Shown here in pieces: positions 29,959 to 49,710 of a stretch of 64,000 nt of DNA. The notes below the pieces were generated by a model. The model ran no database searches. It saw only the letters and a list, made by a program, of their open reading frames with translations, and was not told the DNA's origin. Position numbers and translations under genes: made by a program. Source of the DNA: Physella acuta (lineage: Eukaryota > Mollusca > Gastropoda > Physidae); NCBI RefSeq assembly GCF_028476545.1, contig NW_026733175.1, forward strand, positions 62,001 to 126,000, given 5' to 3'. The first letter of the stretch is position 1. Each line of letters begins with the position of its first letter.

Positions 29959-30829
29959 CTTGTTTTTATTTTCCAAACTAAAAAGAGGCAGAGGCAAAAA
30001 CGCTTGTTCAAGGCGCCAAGTAGGTCAAAGTTGTCCTTTATCGTAGCTTTGTTGTCAATCAAAAGGCAATTTCTTATTCGAAATACCTGTAGATTGCAGA
30101 AGAGTTGTGCAACAATGCTGTCCGCAGCCAAAACAATGAAATAAAATGCTTTCAAACAAAAGCTAGTAAAACATAACGTAGGATTTTCTTTAAATATTTT
30201 TTTACAAAGCAAGTACAGCCGATTAAAATTTTTCGCTAACTTATAAACTACGTAAATTGTTTCCTGAATTATTTCTAATAAGATTTTTTTTCCCCACAAC
30301 CCTAAACATCTGCTATTGTTACATAGTAAGACTATTGGCTATTAAAGAGTAGTAGCATCATGGAGACTAAACACCTTCATAAATTGTCTTGAAAATCATA
30401 AACAATCAGTTGTAAATGAACCATCAGCTCCCTAACGAGTTGTTGTTTTATTGTGGTAAAAGGCGTTTAGATATACGAACACAAGCGGTTACTTCCATTA
30501 AACGTGGACCATATTGTGTTGTTGTTTTTTTTATTGTTGTTTTAGAGTCAATATCTTATCCAATGGCGTCTGCTGGCTGTTATGTTTACCTTATATAGAG
30601 ATAACATGAAGAAATACGAATGCATCCATACATATACAACAAAGGACATTGTAGAAAAAAAAAGTAAACAAGACATGTTACATAGATCTAGATGGGCTTG
30701 TAAAACTACTTGTGGTTGGGCTCAATAAATAAAAATATATTGTTTATGTGCAAAATACATCATTGCGTGACCAAAATAAGTGGGGTCAAAAAGTACGGTT
30801 AACCCTTGAACAGAAACATCACATGGCTT

Positions 30830-30975
30830 CAGTGTTTCTTTCAGGCACTGCTCCCCCCCCCCCCCCCCCAGAATGAAATATATTTTTTTAATTGAAAATA
30901 TTTACTCCCCCTACCTGAAAATTTAGTCTGCCCCCCTCCCCAACCCAAAGAAAAAAATGCCTGAAAGAAACTCTG
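30830..30975. mobile_element. hAT-like non-autonomous element, CAGTGTTTCTTCCAG family
   Basis: Ends are CAGTGTTTCTTTCAGGCA and TGCCTGAAAGAAACTCTG. The flanking octamers CATGGCTT and CTTGGCTT match at 7 of 8 positions, consistent with an aged 8-bp target duplication. A poly(C) run lies near the left end. Confidence 0.75.
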
Positions 30976-31050
30976 CTTGGCTTGTTACTTTCCTAAAGTT
31001 AAACTGTTAAATCCACCTATCAATGTATTCACTCAGTAGTTTAAAAAGAC

Positions 31051-31098
<48 letters not shown>

Positions 31099-32149
31099 TC
31101 AGTATTAATACATTCGAGTGCCTCGTGTGCCAAAACATTTTTATGTCTGACATAAGAGGTATAAAAGCAACTTTCGAAGAGTGTCAAGAAAAATAAAAGT
31201 AACACTGGCTTCCAAATCGCCCTTGTCTTATAGCCTCCCTTGATTGATGCGTCTTTAAGTCGCGGTCCTGGCAAATAAACAACGCACTTAACTAACCCTG
31301 CAAATGCCAAATGTAAACAAGCCAACGGGTTTAGTGGTCTGTCAGAGAACGATAGGGAGATAACACCGCAAGACCTTTTGTAGTTGACACCTTCGTTTCA
31401 AACCACAATGGTCTAAAGTTATATCAGCACATCATAAAATTGTTCCCACTGCCGCATAGAAATTATGCTGTCGCTGAACTGGACAATAAAATAACGCTTG
31501 TATAGTTCAAAAATATCGTATTTCATTTTTCACACGGTGCCTTATATTATTTTAGCACTGGGGTTACGAACAAAAAAATACTAAAAAGGAAAATAGATAT
31601 TCATGTACACAAATTTAGATTTGGAGATACATATTCACAGATATTTTAAAAAGTGAATTTGCTGATAATAATTCTGGAAAATAAAATGCAGGGGTTAGGT
31701 TTTTTAAGTGGATAAATGGCCTGGTTAACCCCCCCCCCCCCCCCCCCCCCCCCAATCTCCCATTTTTATCAAAGTAGTTCTCTTCATGCTGATAACACAA
31801 TCTAAGAGCTATTCCCTATTGTAAGTAACATAATCTGTTTAAAATAGTGTAACGGGTGGAGGGGGGGGGGGGGGGGGAGATAAAGTGTCATGCAACAATT
31901 AGGGCAGTTATTTATTATGTTTAAACTAGGCTACCCCACTTGGTGTCTGGTGTCTTTAAGTTTTGATTCAACTTGCCTGCCCGCGACTGTGTGTTTTAAA
32001 AGAGATTAAGCGTGGATCGTATCCGCTAATCGTTCAAAACATTTCCAGTATTTCTATAAACATCGGGCTGGAGGTCTGTGCGGTGGGTAACAATACCTGT
32101 ATGCCCAGCGTGTCTGGTCTTAACTCTGGCATCTACCACTCGCAGGCCG

Positions 32150-32259
32150 GCTAGTCCCCAGATACGATAAAGCCGTCTCACAGAGACGAATTGTGGTTTT
32201 TTTTTTCTTCCTCTCACTAGTGTCCGTTTAGTTAATGCTGCAACTTTCCGAGGTTGAAG
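32150..32259 (+). other. Candidate 5' UTR exon and promoter of the secreted 12-Cys gene
   Basis: The first coding exon of the gene begins two bases after a strong acceptor (33836), so a non-coding exon must lie upstream. The GC-richer block at about 31930-32260 ends in a good donor, TTGAAG|GTAAGA (exon end 32259). The start of the exon is unknown. This is inference from splice signals only. Confidence 0.35.
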
Positions 32260-32535
32260 GTAAGACTGCCCGATTTATTCTTACGTGGGTCTGCATTGTG
32301 GCTTCTGGTGTTTTCATTCGCCGAATAGCATTGTGATGTTAAGTGAAGTGTTATAGTTAACGTAATATATACGGACTGTTAGTGGTTAATATAACATTGT
32401 TTTTATAAATCACTATAGTTACATTTAGTAAGTGTACAATTATATTTAATTCCTTTTATGTAAGCTTGTGCTAATAGTTAATTAATAACTTACTTTTTCA
32501 TTAAAAGTAAGTGTATTTCGATCTAAGCCCACATG

Positions 32536-32637
<102 letters not shown>

Positions 32638-33594
32638 TCATTCAAATTAAGATTATGCATATGATGTATAACACAAAAGGTAGGCTCATGATTGTGTTGG
32701 TATGTGGGCTTATGGTGGTATACTGCAATGTGCTACGTGTCAGATTATTTTTTTGCACATTTTTTGCTATTCAGAATTCAGGTTGAATTGATAAGTTGAC
32801 ACAACGGGCTGAGACATTGTTTTCTTTTAACGCAGTATCAGATTGTACCGTCGTTTCTCATTTAACCTGCAATGTTCGTATTACACTTCCAGTTCTAACC
32901 TTTTTTTTCCTGTCCAGCGATCCTCAAGTATTGTGTGTTTGATGCCTATGTTAAAGTTCTCACATTAGTTTATCAATTCAATGATAAGTCAAAGTCTTTA
33001 TCAAGTCGTTAATAGTTTACAAAATCTTCAGCGAGTATAGATTCTTTTAAAATGTGTACCTAAGCATCTACTCAAGATGGTAGAAAATAAATATCTCGCA
33101 ACCTACCGTTCAATTAATCGCCTTTCTTTTCCTTCTCTAAATTACTTAATGCAGAGTTGACAATCATAGCAAAGGCATCTATCAGACTTAGGATTTCATA
33201 CTTTAAAAGCAACAATATATAATTCTAGACGAAAAATATCAGATATCACTTCCAAAATACAATGATCCCCGATGTGCTAAACTTTTAAATTGATTTCTCA
33301 TAATGTATAAGAAAAGCGTATATCGTTAATACATCTATAAATATAAAAGCAAGAGAAAATATGATCAAGTAGCTTACTAGAATCATACCCGGTATATATT
33401 TCATTAAATTCACTGCAATTTATTTATTTATAGTAGCAATTGTTCAACTAAAATGGATGCTACACGTTTTTTTAGTACCAATGTATTATATTAGCAGTAG
33501 AACGGGTGGGGGAGATGGTACTTAAATATTTTAATGTCATTTATTGACATGGGTGTGCACAAACGTCGTACTTCGAGTTGAATAACATCTAGAT

Positions 33595-33675
33595 CAGTGG
33601 TTCCCAAACTGGGGGTCGCGGCCCCCAGAAGGGCTTTCTGGAGGGTCGCTACTCCAAAAAGTTTGGGAACCACTG
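33595..33675. mobile_element. 81-bp hAT-type MITE with 16-bp perfect TIRs
   Basis: It starts CAGTGGTTCCCAAACT and ends with the exact reverse complement. The flanks are the 8-bp duplication ATCTAGAT (33587-33594 and 33676-33683), itself the locally common palindromic word. The CAGTGGTTCCCAAACT terminus is typical of hAT/Charlie-like elements. It lies about 160 bases upstream of the start codon of the secreted-protein gene, in its presumed first intron. Confidence 0.9.
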
Positions 33676-33838
33676 ATCTAGATGATCCAATATGTTTGTG
33701 AGTGCAAAGCAGGCATGTCTAACACGGGCAACCTTTATTTTACATGTGCAAAAAAATATAAATTCTATTGTAATCTTCCCCAGGTAATTGTTGAAATAAA
33801 ACCTTGCTACCGGAAATCATTAAATTTTATCTTCAGAC

Positions 33839-40421
<6,583 letters not shown>

Positions 40422-40585
40422 AGTTAGCGACCATATTCCGCAATTATTCATGACTGCTTGAGGAACACGCCTAGAACAAGGATACTGTGATGGGCTTAAG
40501 ATGAACTTCAGCACAATTTACATTATTTATGCAATAGGCATTGCAAGTCAAAGCTTTAACACTTTTTTGTATAACTAACATGTCT

Positions 40586-40591
40586 AATAAA
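40586..40591 (+). terminator. Poly(A) signal AATAAA of the secreted-protein gene
   Basis: AATAAA 165 bases after the TGA at 40419-40421, followed by T-rich sequence. It is the first AATAAA downstream and supports the placement of the last exon. Confidence 0.65.
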
Positions 40592-41030
40592 ATTTGTACT
40601 AACTTTATTTTGCTGAAGCTATTAGTTGGATTAAGTCTCTATGTCTGTGGGGTCAAATCTTAAAAACTCAAATACAAAACATTTCTAATGTGGTAGTTTT
40701 TTCAAAACTATTCAAATGAATTTATTTTGATTAACATTGTAAAATTATCAAATTTTTCAATTATATTCAAAATTAGTGAATATTCAAGGTTGTTACATTC
40801 AACATCAAGAGATTAATTTTGGTTTAAATGCAGTTACACTTTAAAAGGCAAGCAATAGATCCATCCAGATATGACTAAATCTTCAAAGCAGAAAATGTAC
40901 TACAAAAATTGTTCATTGGTTATGTATAGTTGCAACAATTGTGCAGCATTTAAGTGTACACATCTTATAAAAACGTTCACAAATCTTCTTGAAGAACAAG
41001 CTTGAAATCAGGCTACTGTATTAAAATGTG

Positions 41031-41036
41031 TTTATT
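41031..41036 (-). terminator. Poly(A) signal AATAAA of NOP56
   Basis: TTTATT on the plus strand, 32 bases beyond the NOP56 stop in the direction of transcription. The two convergent genes (secreted protein and NOP56) end about 440 bases apart. Confidence 0.65.
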
Positions 41037-41067
41037 TCAATGACACAAATTTACAGATGTACTAAGT

Positions 41068-44000
41068 TTAGTTATCTCCCTTCTTTTTCTTTTGTTTTTT
41101 GCTCTTTTTCGCTTTCTTCTCCCCATCTACAGTAGTATCAAGTTCAGACGCAACACTTGTATCCACCTCAGTAACTACACTCTCATCATTCTCGTCCTTG
41201 CTCTTCTTCTTTTTCTTCTTCTTCACTGGCTCATCTTCCCCATTTGCTTCTACCTCTTTTGCTCGTTTTTTCTCTTTTCTTTCTTGTTTTCTGTGTGCTT
41301 TTAAGACTTTCTGTTTTGCTTCTTCAGCCTGAAAAAAATGGGGGAAAAAAAAACAAATGAAGTCACATAAAACATCTTTAACATCTCTTATTTATTTACT
41401 TTTATTCCTCAAAGTAATTTTAAGATTACTGTAAACATGCTGACACAAATTATGGGTTGTCAAGTACGTCACAAGATATACAACCACAAACAGGTTTAAA
41501 ATCACAAGAAAATCAAAGTCCCATTCAAGTTAAGCAACAATAAAAATGTTATATAATCTACCCTAAACAGAAACTAAAAGAGAAACCAGCCTAGAATGTG
41601 ACACTAGAACTCCAATACACAACACTAGAATACAGTGGCATATACTACATAACCTAATACTCAAGACAAAACTAGCAAGCCTGACAATAGAAATACAGAA
41701 AAAAAGGGAGGCCTAAATGCTGGGGTGAAGCGGCTCTTTTCAAACTTTCATCCATCCTCATATACACAAAAACAAATTAGAAAAAAAACTGGATGACAAC
41801 TCACTGGATGAATAATAATGAACAAATATTAACACCAGAAACATAACCCAGTTACTTCTTCAAAGAATAAATAAACCAATGTTTAAATTTTACATTTATT
41901 TCTTTCCTTCTATCCTTTAATCCCCCCACTCACTACTTAACATTTGCTAGACATATAAGTTGTACAGTCACTTACTTCACTAACAGCTATCTTCATGACA
42001 TCTATATTTTTGGCAGGATTTTCTCCAGTTTCATAGAACTTCAGTCTGTCTTCAACTTGCTGCCTTAAATGCTCACCAATCACTGCAGTTGGGATGTCTG
42101 ATGAGAAAAAAAAAAAAGCAGGTGTAAATGACATTACTAGATAGGCAATACAATTTAAGTTAAATAACTACTGAAAATCTAGGCTATTTACCTGAGAAAT
42201 TGTCAACCCTAGATGCTATGGAACACTTATTTGCTAGGTATCTGGATATACGTCCTTTATTTTTTGCACCTGCGCGTCCAATAAAGGTTGAATGAAAGAT
42301 GAGGCCATACTTAGGAGTGTTGCCTCTAGTCTTAAGTGCTCTAAATAAAGAAAAACACAATAGATAATTAGAGAAAAAAAGTAGAACATATCGAACTGGA
42401 ATAGCTGCAACATTAAACTCCAGAAGTAATTACATTCTAATAGTTAAAAAGTTTTAATATAGTAATTAAGGTAGGTTTTTATTCTACAGAAATGTAAATA
42501 ACCACATATAAAGGGAGTTATTTTCTATTCTGAAACTAGGGTTTGTGACCACACTTACTGACATTGTAACTACTACCAGGTGGAAATTAAAATATTTTAA
42601 GAAAATAGTGCAATTACAAATTTAAATGATAGTTCTTTTAAATTTTGCTTTTTTCTTTTAATCAAATTTTTTTTGTAAGGGCAAAATTTCAAAATATTGG
42701 AAAATACATCTCTTGAAATAAAACATCAACCAATGAATATTTGAAAATAAATACCTGAAAAGAGCTTTCTCAGCACCAAGAATCTGAACAGTTGAGGCTG
42801 GGTATTTGGCCAAGTTCGTTAAACTGCCAGCATGAGAGATCAACCTTGCTCCTACCTTTAAAAAAAAGTCATAAGTAAAAAACACATCTGATCATTATCT
42901 GCTGGTTAAAAACTTGAACAAAGATATTTATACTTACTTGTTCACCAATCAGTGCAGCAAGATTTGGAGCAACACTTTGCATTTTGCTGTGCAAGTATTC
43001 TGAGAGTGACTTTCTGTATTCTGTAAGACTGATAACTCGCCGAGCAAACATCTGAATGTTGATCAGATCAATGGTCCCAATGTCAATGCCTAAAAATTAT
43101 TATAATTATATGTAAACATTTTTATTAAATAAGAGGTACAGTAATAAACCATATGATATTGAGCACAATTATGGTCTCTTGCTAAATCAAATCAGCATGT
43201 TTTGTCAGAAAATAAGGATTAAAATGCTGATTACTTAGAAATAATTATACTTTAGAAAACCAAAGATACAAAAAACATGGATAACAAAAAAAGCATATTT
43301 TAAATTGAAAAATGCATACCAAAATGAAAAAGCTACTACTGCAGATTTAAAAAAATCAACTGGTCAAACCTATAAGCCAATGTTTTAACAATACAAACAC
43401 AGTGATAAATTCTTACCCATAGATGACTTTGCCGCTTCAAAGATTGCTTTCACTTTAGCACTGTCCATTACCACTTCTTCAATTGACTCAGACATTTCTG
43501 GTTCAAGTTTAGTACGATCACCGATCAAATTAGCCAAACGTGCGAACATGTAATTATCATTAACAATTTTTACAAGCTCTGGGAAATGATAGGAGTACCA
43601 TTCTCTGGGAAGAAAAAAATTATTGAAATAAAAGTAACAGTTTAAAATATTCAACATTAGTAAATATATTTTTGATTAAAAACATTTTAAAAATAATTTG
43701 TATAAACCAATTTACCTTATTCTCATTGAGAACGTATTGATGTCTTTATCCAGCTGATCAAGCAAACTGATACTTTGTATTATCATATTATCCACACGAT
43801 TGACATTGAATTTAACCTTATCTCTAGAATAGCTATGACCAAGTCCCAACTGAGCTTTACCAGCAGATGATTCTGTAAGCGCTTTAATAAAATGGGGGAA
43901 ATGTGTCCTGATACCTGCAGAAAAAAATATATGACTGGCTCATTTCATTTTAAAACAAGCATATTTCTTATAGACCTACTGTTTAAACTTGAAAACTAGT

Positions 44001-44570
44001 AAACCTGTGCTAGACAAAAAAAAATACCTCGCATAAGCTCAACCACAACACCACTGTGTTGACAAGAGATGCTTAAAGTGTCTGATATTGCAGCTCCTAT
44101 TTTGGCATCTCCAACACCAAGGATCACTTGAAATTTCTTTTTGCTCGCAGGAACCTCTTTTTCAAGAAAGGCTTGAAGATCTGGGTGCAACTCACCTGCA
44201 ATTTATTTCATTAGAGTTATAATAAAATGAACTAATACATTTGGAATTTTATGAAATGCAAGAAAAACAACATGCATAAAAAAATCAAGATGTGAAGACA
44301 CCATATCTAACATCATCAGTAATTATGGGTTAACAGGCTTAGTTAAGTCTACAAAACATTACCTGCTGCAATAGCATTGATGTTATCCAGTGAATTTGGT
44401 CCATTTCTAAAGGCCTGAAAAGCAGACAACTTAACAACTGACTGAAACTTGCTTATGTCTGTGACACTACTTTCAACTTGTGGAAGCAATGCAGAAACTT
44501 CATCGAATTCTTTAACAGCAAAAAGAGCATATCCAGCTGCATGCTCGAACAGTACAAACAGGTGCTTACT
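41068..44570 (-). CDS. NOP56: NOP56, box C/D snoRNP core protein (all but the start-codon exon)
   Basis: Scaffold of box C/D snoRNPs, pairing with NOP58, fibrillarin and 15.5K for rRNA 2'-O-methylation and pre-rRNA processing in the nucleolus. Exons in transcript order: 44363-44570, 44028-44195, 43716-43914, 43417-43604, 42938-43089, 42755-42855, 42192-42340, 41976-42097 and 41068-41328 (stop TAA 41068-41070). All junctions are GT-AG and in phase: 1548 nt, 515 residues without the initiator. Motifs: NOP5NT start [52 protein letters not shown] (NOSIC), [14 protein letters not shown], the Nop signature [20 protein letters not shown] with [20 protein letters not shown], and a Lys/Glu-rich tail of about 85 residues. 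The tail is shorter than the human one (594 aa in all). The first visible residue (Ser) starts just after an acceptor (CATGTAG|AGTAAG), so ATG is on an upstream exon. NOP58 is excluded by wording around the Nop domain. Confidence 0.95.
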
Positions 44571-46027
44571 CTACATGAAAGTAAATGAATGGAAACATGT
44601 TATGTCATTTCTGGCCTAGTAAAAGCTTGTCTCACCTAAGTTTAAATTAGGCCTAAACAAATTCCTAATTTACCAAAGATCAATTTCAGTGTTATAACAA
44701 ACTTAAGGCAAAATACTTTAGGGAATTGAAATACTTCAGTTTAAAAAATCTTTTTCTTAATTAAAAACTAGGTCTAGACATAAAAAGGCAGAAAATTCTT
44801 TAAATTAAAAGTCTTGAACTCAAACAATGAGATTAAGAGAGTGACTGGCAGATTTTTAAAATTGCAGATTACAGTAAAAAAAAAAAAAAAGAGCTTGCAC
44901 TTGTCACATCAGGTCGTATGTCCAGTGTGGACGCCATATTGTAGGCTTTTTGATGAGAATTACAGAATGATTTTTTTATTAAAAATGTATCAATAATAGC
45001 TTGCACACTAGTAAACTAAGCCAATTTAGCATATTTTAACTTTCTGTGCAAAGTCATTATTACTGAAAAAAATTCCAAAGTCAGGTCAGCCTGTGGCACC
45101 CTCCACTGAACGTGACAGAAGGAAAAAAAAACTTGACCCGTGACCTTCATTAAAACAGAATTTGCTTTTGTTTTTTTTTCATTTTTAGTAAACATGTTCT
45201 TAATCTTACCCAATAAGTGATAAAAATTTGAAAATTAATTTTAATTACTGTTGTAAAGTGAGATAAACAGATTAATAAACACGTGTTTTCTTGAGGGGGT
45301 GTGGCACATCCCGACATCGCATTGTTTGTAACTTTATATTTGTGTTTTATGACTATATTTGTTCACAATCAGCATGCTATGCTTTTAATTTTGATAAAGG
45401 GTAAGTATATCAAGTTACAAAACCTGAAATCTAACTAATAATTCATACTTTCAGTTTAAAAAAATAATGAAAACGATCATCAATGAAGAAAGCGTAAACA
45501 TTCTATTTTTAGGTGTGACATAAAAAACAGTCATAAATCTAGCCGAATGATTGGATTCTTGCGCGTCACACATTTTCCCGCGCTTCGTGTTCACCAAAAA
45601 AGATTATAATAAAATGGCATTATTATTCTTACAGAGCATATCTCATGCCTACAATAAATTATTACCAGTTTATTGTAACGTGTGTAAAATTAATGCTTTC
45701 AAGTAAAAGATAGCAATAGTCTGGTTAAAAATAGCTGAGGTATTTTATAGTTATTTGATTCGAAAGATAAGAATTATATAGAGCTACTTTCACTAAGGCA
45801 CCGCTTGCGAGACAAACCAAGAAATTAGGCCAAAAGTAGATCCGACAATTCTTAAACAACAGACTTAAATAGAAACGGATAGTTCAGATTTCTAAAATTA
45901 ACGATGGCCTCGTAATCATTAGTTTTATCCCTCTACCCATTAGTGAAAGCGAAACTGGTCGCCATTTTTGGTAAGTGAGATGGCTTCAAAACAACAAACC
46001 CGGAAGCTGTGAATTCGAACGGCCTAC

Positions 46028-46030
46028 CAT
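46028..46030 (-). other. Tentative NOP56 start codon/exon 1 boundary
   Basis: NOP56 exon 2 begins in phase 0 at a Ser codon, so exon 1 should end in a complete codon, plausibly the ATG itself, as in other animals. ATG followed directly by GT on the minus strand occurs at 46028-46030 (ATG|GTAGGC, A at -3) and at about 46706 (ATGATG|GTATAT). A third option near 45950 (ATGGCGACC..., donor GTAGAG) needs the alternative AG two bases downstream. None can be proven from sequence alone. Confidence 0.2.
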
Positions 46031-47384
46031 ATTGTTGTTAGTAACTCATTAGCAACTGGCCGTGCCTCCTGGTTAGCCAGTAGAACTAATACTATAATTT
46101 AGTGATAAGCCTATCGATAGTATTTTTGAAAAGGCCTATTCTTGCCAGAAGAAGTGTGTACACTACACAATGGAAAGTACCTAATCATCTAATGGAAAGA
46201 GACTGTTTTTTTAGTATTGTCTCCTGTGCATGAGTATGTTTACAAACTGCACATGCATGACCTAGAATCTAGTTTTATTCGTTTATTTACATTTATTAGG
46301 CCTATTGGGAAATTTTTCCTAATTATCATAGAATGATAAAATGGACCCAGATTAATCCTATAATATACCCCATTGATAAAAATATCAAATTTATCATTCT
46401 AGGCCTAATAGTTTTTTTTATATGAATTTTCAAAGTTATGTGTTTAACTTGTTATGTTTCATTGTAACCTGCATTCCAGACGTGTGATTGGCTTTAAACT
46501 TGCATACCAATGTTGCTATTAAAGATATAATGATAAAACTTTGCACATTTGTACTCAATGATATAGGCAATAGAAGTCTACAAATAAAATAAAAATTAGA
46601 AAAGAGGTAACTAGAAATAATGAAGTTAAATTAAGGGGTGTGGCACTGTTCTATAGTGACTGCCATAAGAGGATTTCCAGACTGCACAGCTAGGTTGCTA
46701 TTCCATATACCATCATGAAACTTTATATATTAGGACTAGAGCATGTAAAAAATACAATCATGCAAGTAAAATAAACATAGCTAGAGGAAAACTATAAATA
46801 GTGAACTTGAATATGGTACAGCGCAATTAGACTATGATGATTAACTACAGGCTAATGTGTTACACTTCTTTGTTGCTACTATAAAAATAAAGATTAAACT
46901 TTACATATTGATTCTGGTGTTAGTAATAAGAATGCTAGTATACATATTGTACAGGTAATGTATAGAGTTAGAACTTACAAGTCAAATAAAGCACAATATG
47001 ATCAAGATACTTAACGATTTGCCATAAACATTGGATTTGTGTCCGTGTATAACATGGTAAAAATGTTATTATTAATTTAGAAAATTTTGGTTCTTGTAAT
47101 GTTTCTGATGAAAAGTGTTGAGGTGTGCTAAAACTCAAAGATTGACATTTCACAGTATTCTTATTTATAAAATGTTTAGTGAAGTTGACATATCCTTTGA
47201 TAAATTCTTAAATGACATTAATTAAAGTGTTCATGTTTTCTTTCTATTATAGTTGCCTTTAACTAAAACTGTAATGCCGTGCAGCTTATAAAATTGGGCA
47301 TTATTATTTTTAATTTAGGCCCTTTATAGTACTTTATAGATCTAGATACTACAAATAGGCCTGTCAGTATTTACATTAAGGCCT

Positions 47385-47495
<111 letters not shown>

Positions 47496-49483
47496 CACAT
47501 CTCTAGACCCATTATTGTTTTAGTGTTTTCATTTCCATTTAGATCTAGATCTAGATTCTATTTTTTTAAAACTGTTTACAATAAATATAGATTTTTTTCT
47601 ACTTAAAAATGCCTTTATAATCTATTTATCTGCAATTCGTTAATGCTAGTTTGCTAGATCTAGTTAACCTGGTATTAAGAAGGTTAATAAAAATCTGGCT
47701 AATTTAAAATTTTATAATTTATTTAGGCAGCAATTAGGCCTAATTACATTCTTTCCATTTTTAATCTAATAATTTAGATCTACATTATATTTATTTTAAA
47801 GCCCATTTTATTGTAACAGTCCATTTAAAAACAAACAGCTATTAAAAAACATCGTATGCGCATATCTATTAATATCTCGTAGCCCGGCCGCCATTATGAA
47901 ATTACGCATGCTTTCTCGTTCCTACCCCTACGAGTTTTATCGCGCTACTCCTCATTGGCCCGTGCTTAAAAACCCTTCAAATCGACATTTCTATTTATCC
48001 AAATGGTTGGCATGCTATTTAAGCCTATTTTCATGCAACTTAAAGGATTATTTATATCTGAAATTTAGTTGTCAATGCGCCAGTTCGGTAGCGTCGGCAT
48101 TTCGACAAATATTTGCTATTATCGGTGATCGCTTTCGGTATCGGACAATGTAAAACGGGAGCTAATTCATTTATTAGTATGTATAAAAGATGAAATTCAA
48201 CTCAAATATTCACATCGAATACATTTTATTCTTCGATTCCGATGGCGAGAATTAACATGTTAAAAAATGGCGAATTTCAACAAGTACGATGAAAAAGTCA
48301 GGATGCGGTCGTACCGAATCGAAACAGCGGAAGTCGAAATGCCTACATTTATATTAACATCAATGCACAATCACTTCCACATGGATCTAGATCTAGATTC
48401 CAGTCACTTTTTAAAAAAAATCCTGCATCAACCTTTACACTTTATCCCCATTACCATGATCTCAACAGGCGGGATATATTGAACAGACTTCTGAAACAGT
48501 TGTTGAACCTAAAGTAGCTAGAATCTAGATCTAAAAATATTAAAATAAGATCTGCTTCCTTATGAAGAAACATTTTTGTTCATTTAAGTTTTTGTAAGTT
48601 TTTACCCATGCATTACTATCACAATGTTGTAGGTCTTGATGTCTAGGATCATCACTAAATTTAAATCTGATAATCAGATGTATCTCTATCATAAAAAAAA
48701 ACATTGCCTAGGCATGTCTACAAAATATTCTCACACCACGCGTTTTAGTTTTAACTAGAGAGGCTCACTAACTCGAAAGCGTCCTTGGTTGCTAACCAGA
48801 ACATGGCTACCACACCTTGGCCTACGATTGGGCAATTTTTTCAGCTTTGTTCGAGAGACCACCTTAACATTAACATTAAAAATAATTATCACGCGAAAAA
48901 TGGCGTTTTTTTTTGCGTATTTTAAGCTATCTGAAGATGACAAAGCTATTTTTGCCAGAAAAAAAAATTAAAATTTGCTTCCGACAATGTAGGTCAAACG
49001 TAAACATGGGTATAGTTTGAGTTGTTTAAAAACTTTAAATAATGGTCTGTTATGTGTCCAAATGGCACTGTTCGGTAGGCTATTATTAGACTGATCGTTT
49101 AGTGAAAAAATATTGTAATTATTTTATAACCATTTTAAGAAATCGGCGCCCAAAAAAGGTCACTGAAAGCACGTAATTTTTAATTGTGACGTCATCGCTA
49201 TTGTGATGGATGCTGTACGGAAGTATGCGCAATAGACGCTAAAAGGGTTGTATATTATTTCAAATGGGCTCACAATTTGGCCTTGATTTCCTGCGTAATT
49301 AGGCTAATTGAGAATCATTAGTGATCTTTTACCTGGCCATGTGATGATAGGTATCTTACAAGGCTATAAAAGCCCGCGAAACACATCGATCTACCCTTCA
49401 GATTGGTATTGGTGAGAGTATTTGATGCATACTTATTATAGCAAGGATAACTAACTTGAAAGCGTTTCTGGTTGCTAACAACA

Positions 49484-49710
49484 CAGTAGCGTAGCGAGGG
49501 GGGGGGGGGGGGGGGGGGGACACATGTCCCCGGGCGCCGAGCTTAGGGGGCGCCAAAATGGGTTGGAAAAATAAATTGAAAGGTTGAGGGGGGTGCAAAT
49601 CAAAATCTCGAGGGGGGGGGGGGGGGGGGTGCAAATCAAAATCTCGAGGGGGGGGGGGTGCTAATCGAAAAGTTTGTCCCCGGGCGCCGGGAAGGGTCGC
49701 TACGCCTCTG
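49484..49710. mobile_element. hAT-like MITE, CAGAGGCGTAGCG family
   Basis: Left end CAGTAGCGTAGCGAGG, right end GGGTCGCTACGCCTCTG. The exact 8-bp duplication TAACAACA flanks it (49476-49483 and 49711-49718). The interior shows GTCCCCGGGCGCCG near both ends, poly(G) runs and repeated GTGCAAATC units: the same architecture as 35034-35242 in inverse orientation. Confidence 0.92.

Larger units (their letters stand above)
26397..31930. other. Repeat-rich intergenic tract between FMNL and the secreted-protein gene
   Basis: No exon chain could be built on either strand. The tract holds poly(C)/poly(G) runs, (AT)n at 28002-28079 and 31052-31097, three hAT-like short elements (27450, 27928, 30830), a CGTCC-type inverted-repeat element (28864) and a SINE (29741), listed separately. 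A 102-codon ORF at 26782-27090 (+) has no recognised similarity and no flanking splice-supported partner. Confidence 0.6.

Noticed and set aside
29877-30299. 140-codon minus-strand ORF
   Set aside because: Its 3' third is the SINE at 29741-29958 and the rest is AT-rich with no domain, signal or intron structure.
41329-44362. Box C/D snoRNAs in NOP56 introns, as in vertebrates
   Set aside because: One TGATGA-like C box occurs in the intron at 44196-44362, but no correctly placed D box (CTGA) or terminal stem was found there or in the other introns.
44571-46750. GGCCTG-type hexanucleotide repeat in NOP56 intron 1
   Set aside because: No such repeat is present in the probable first intron.
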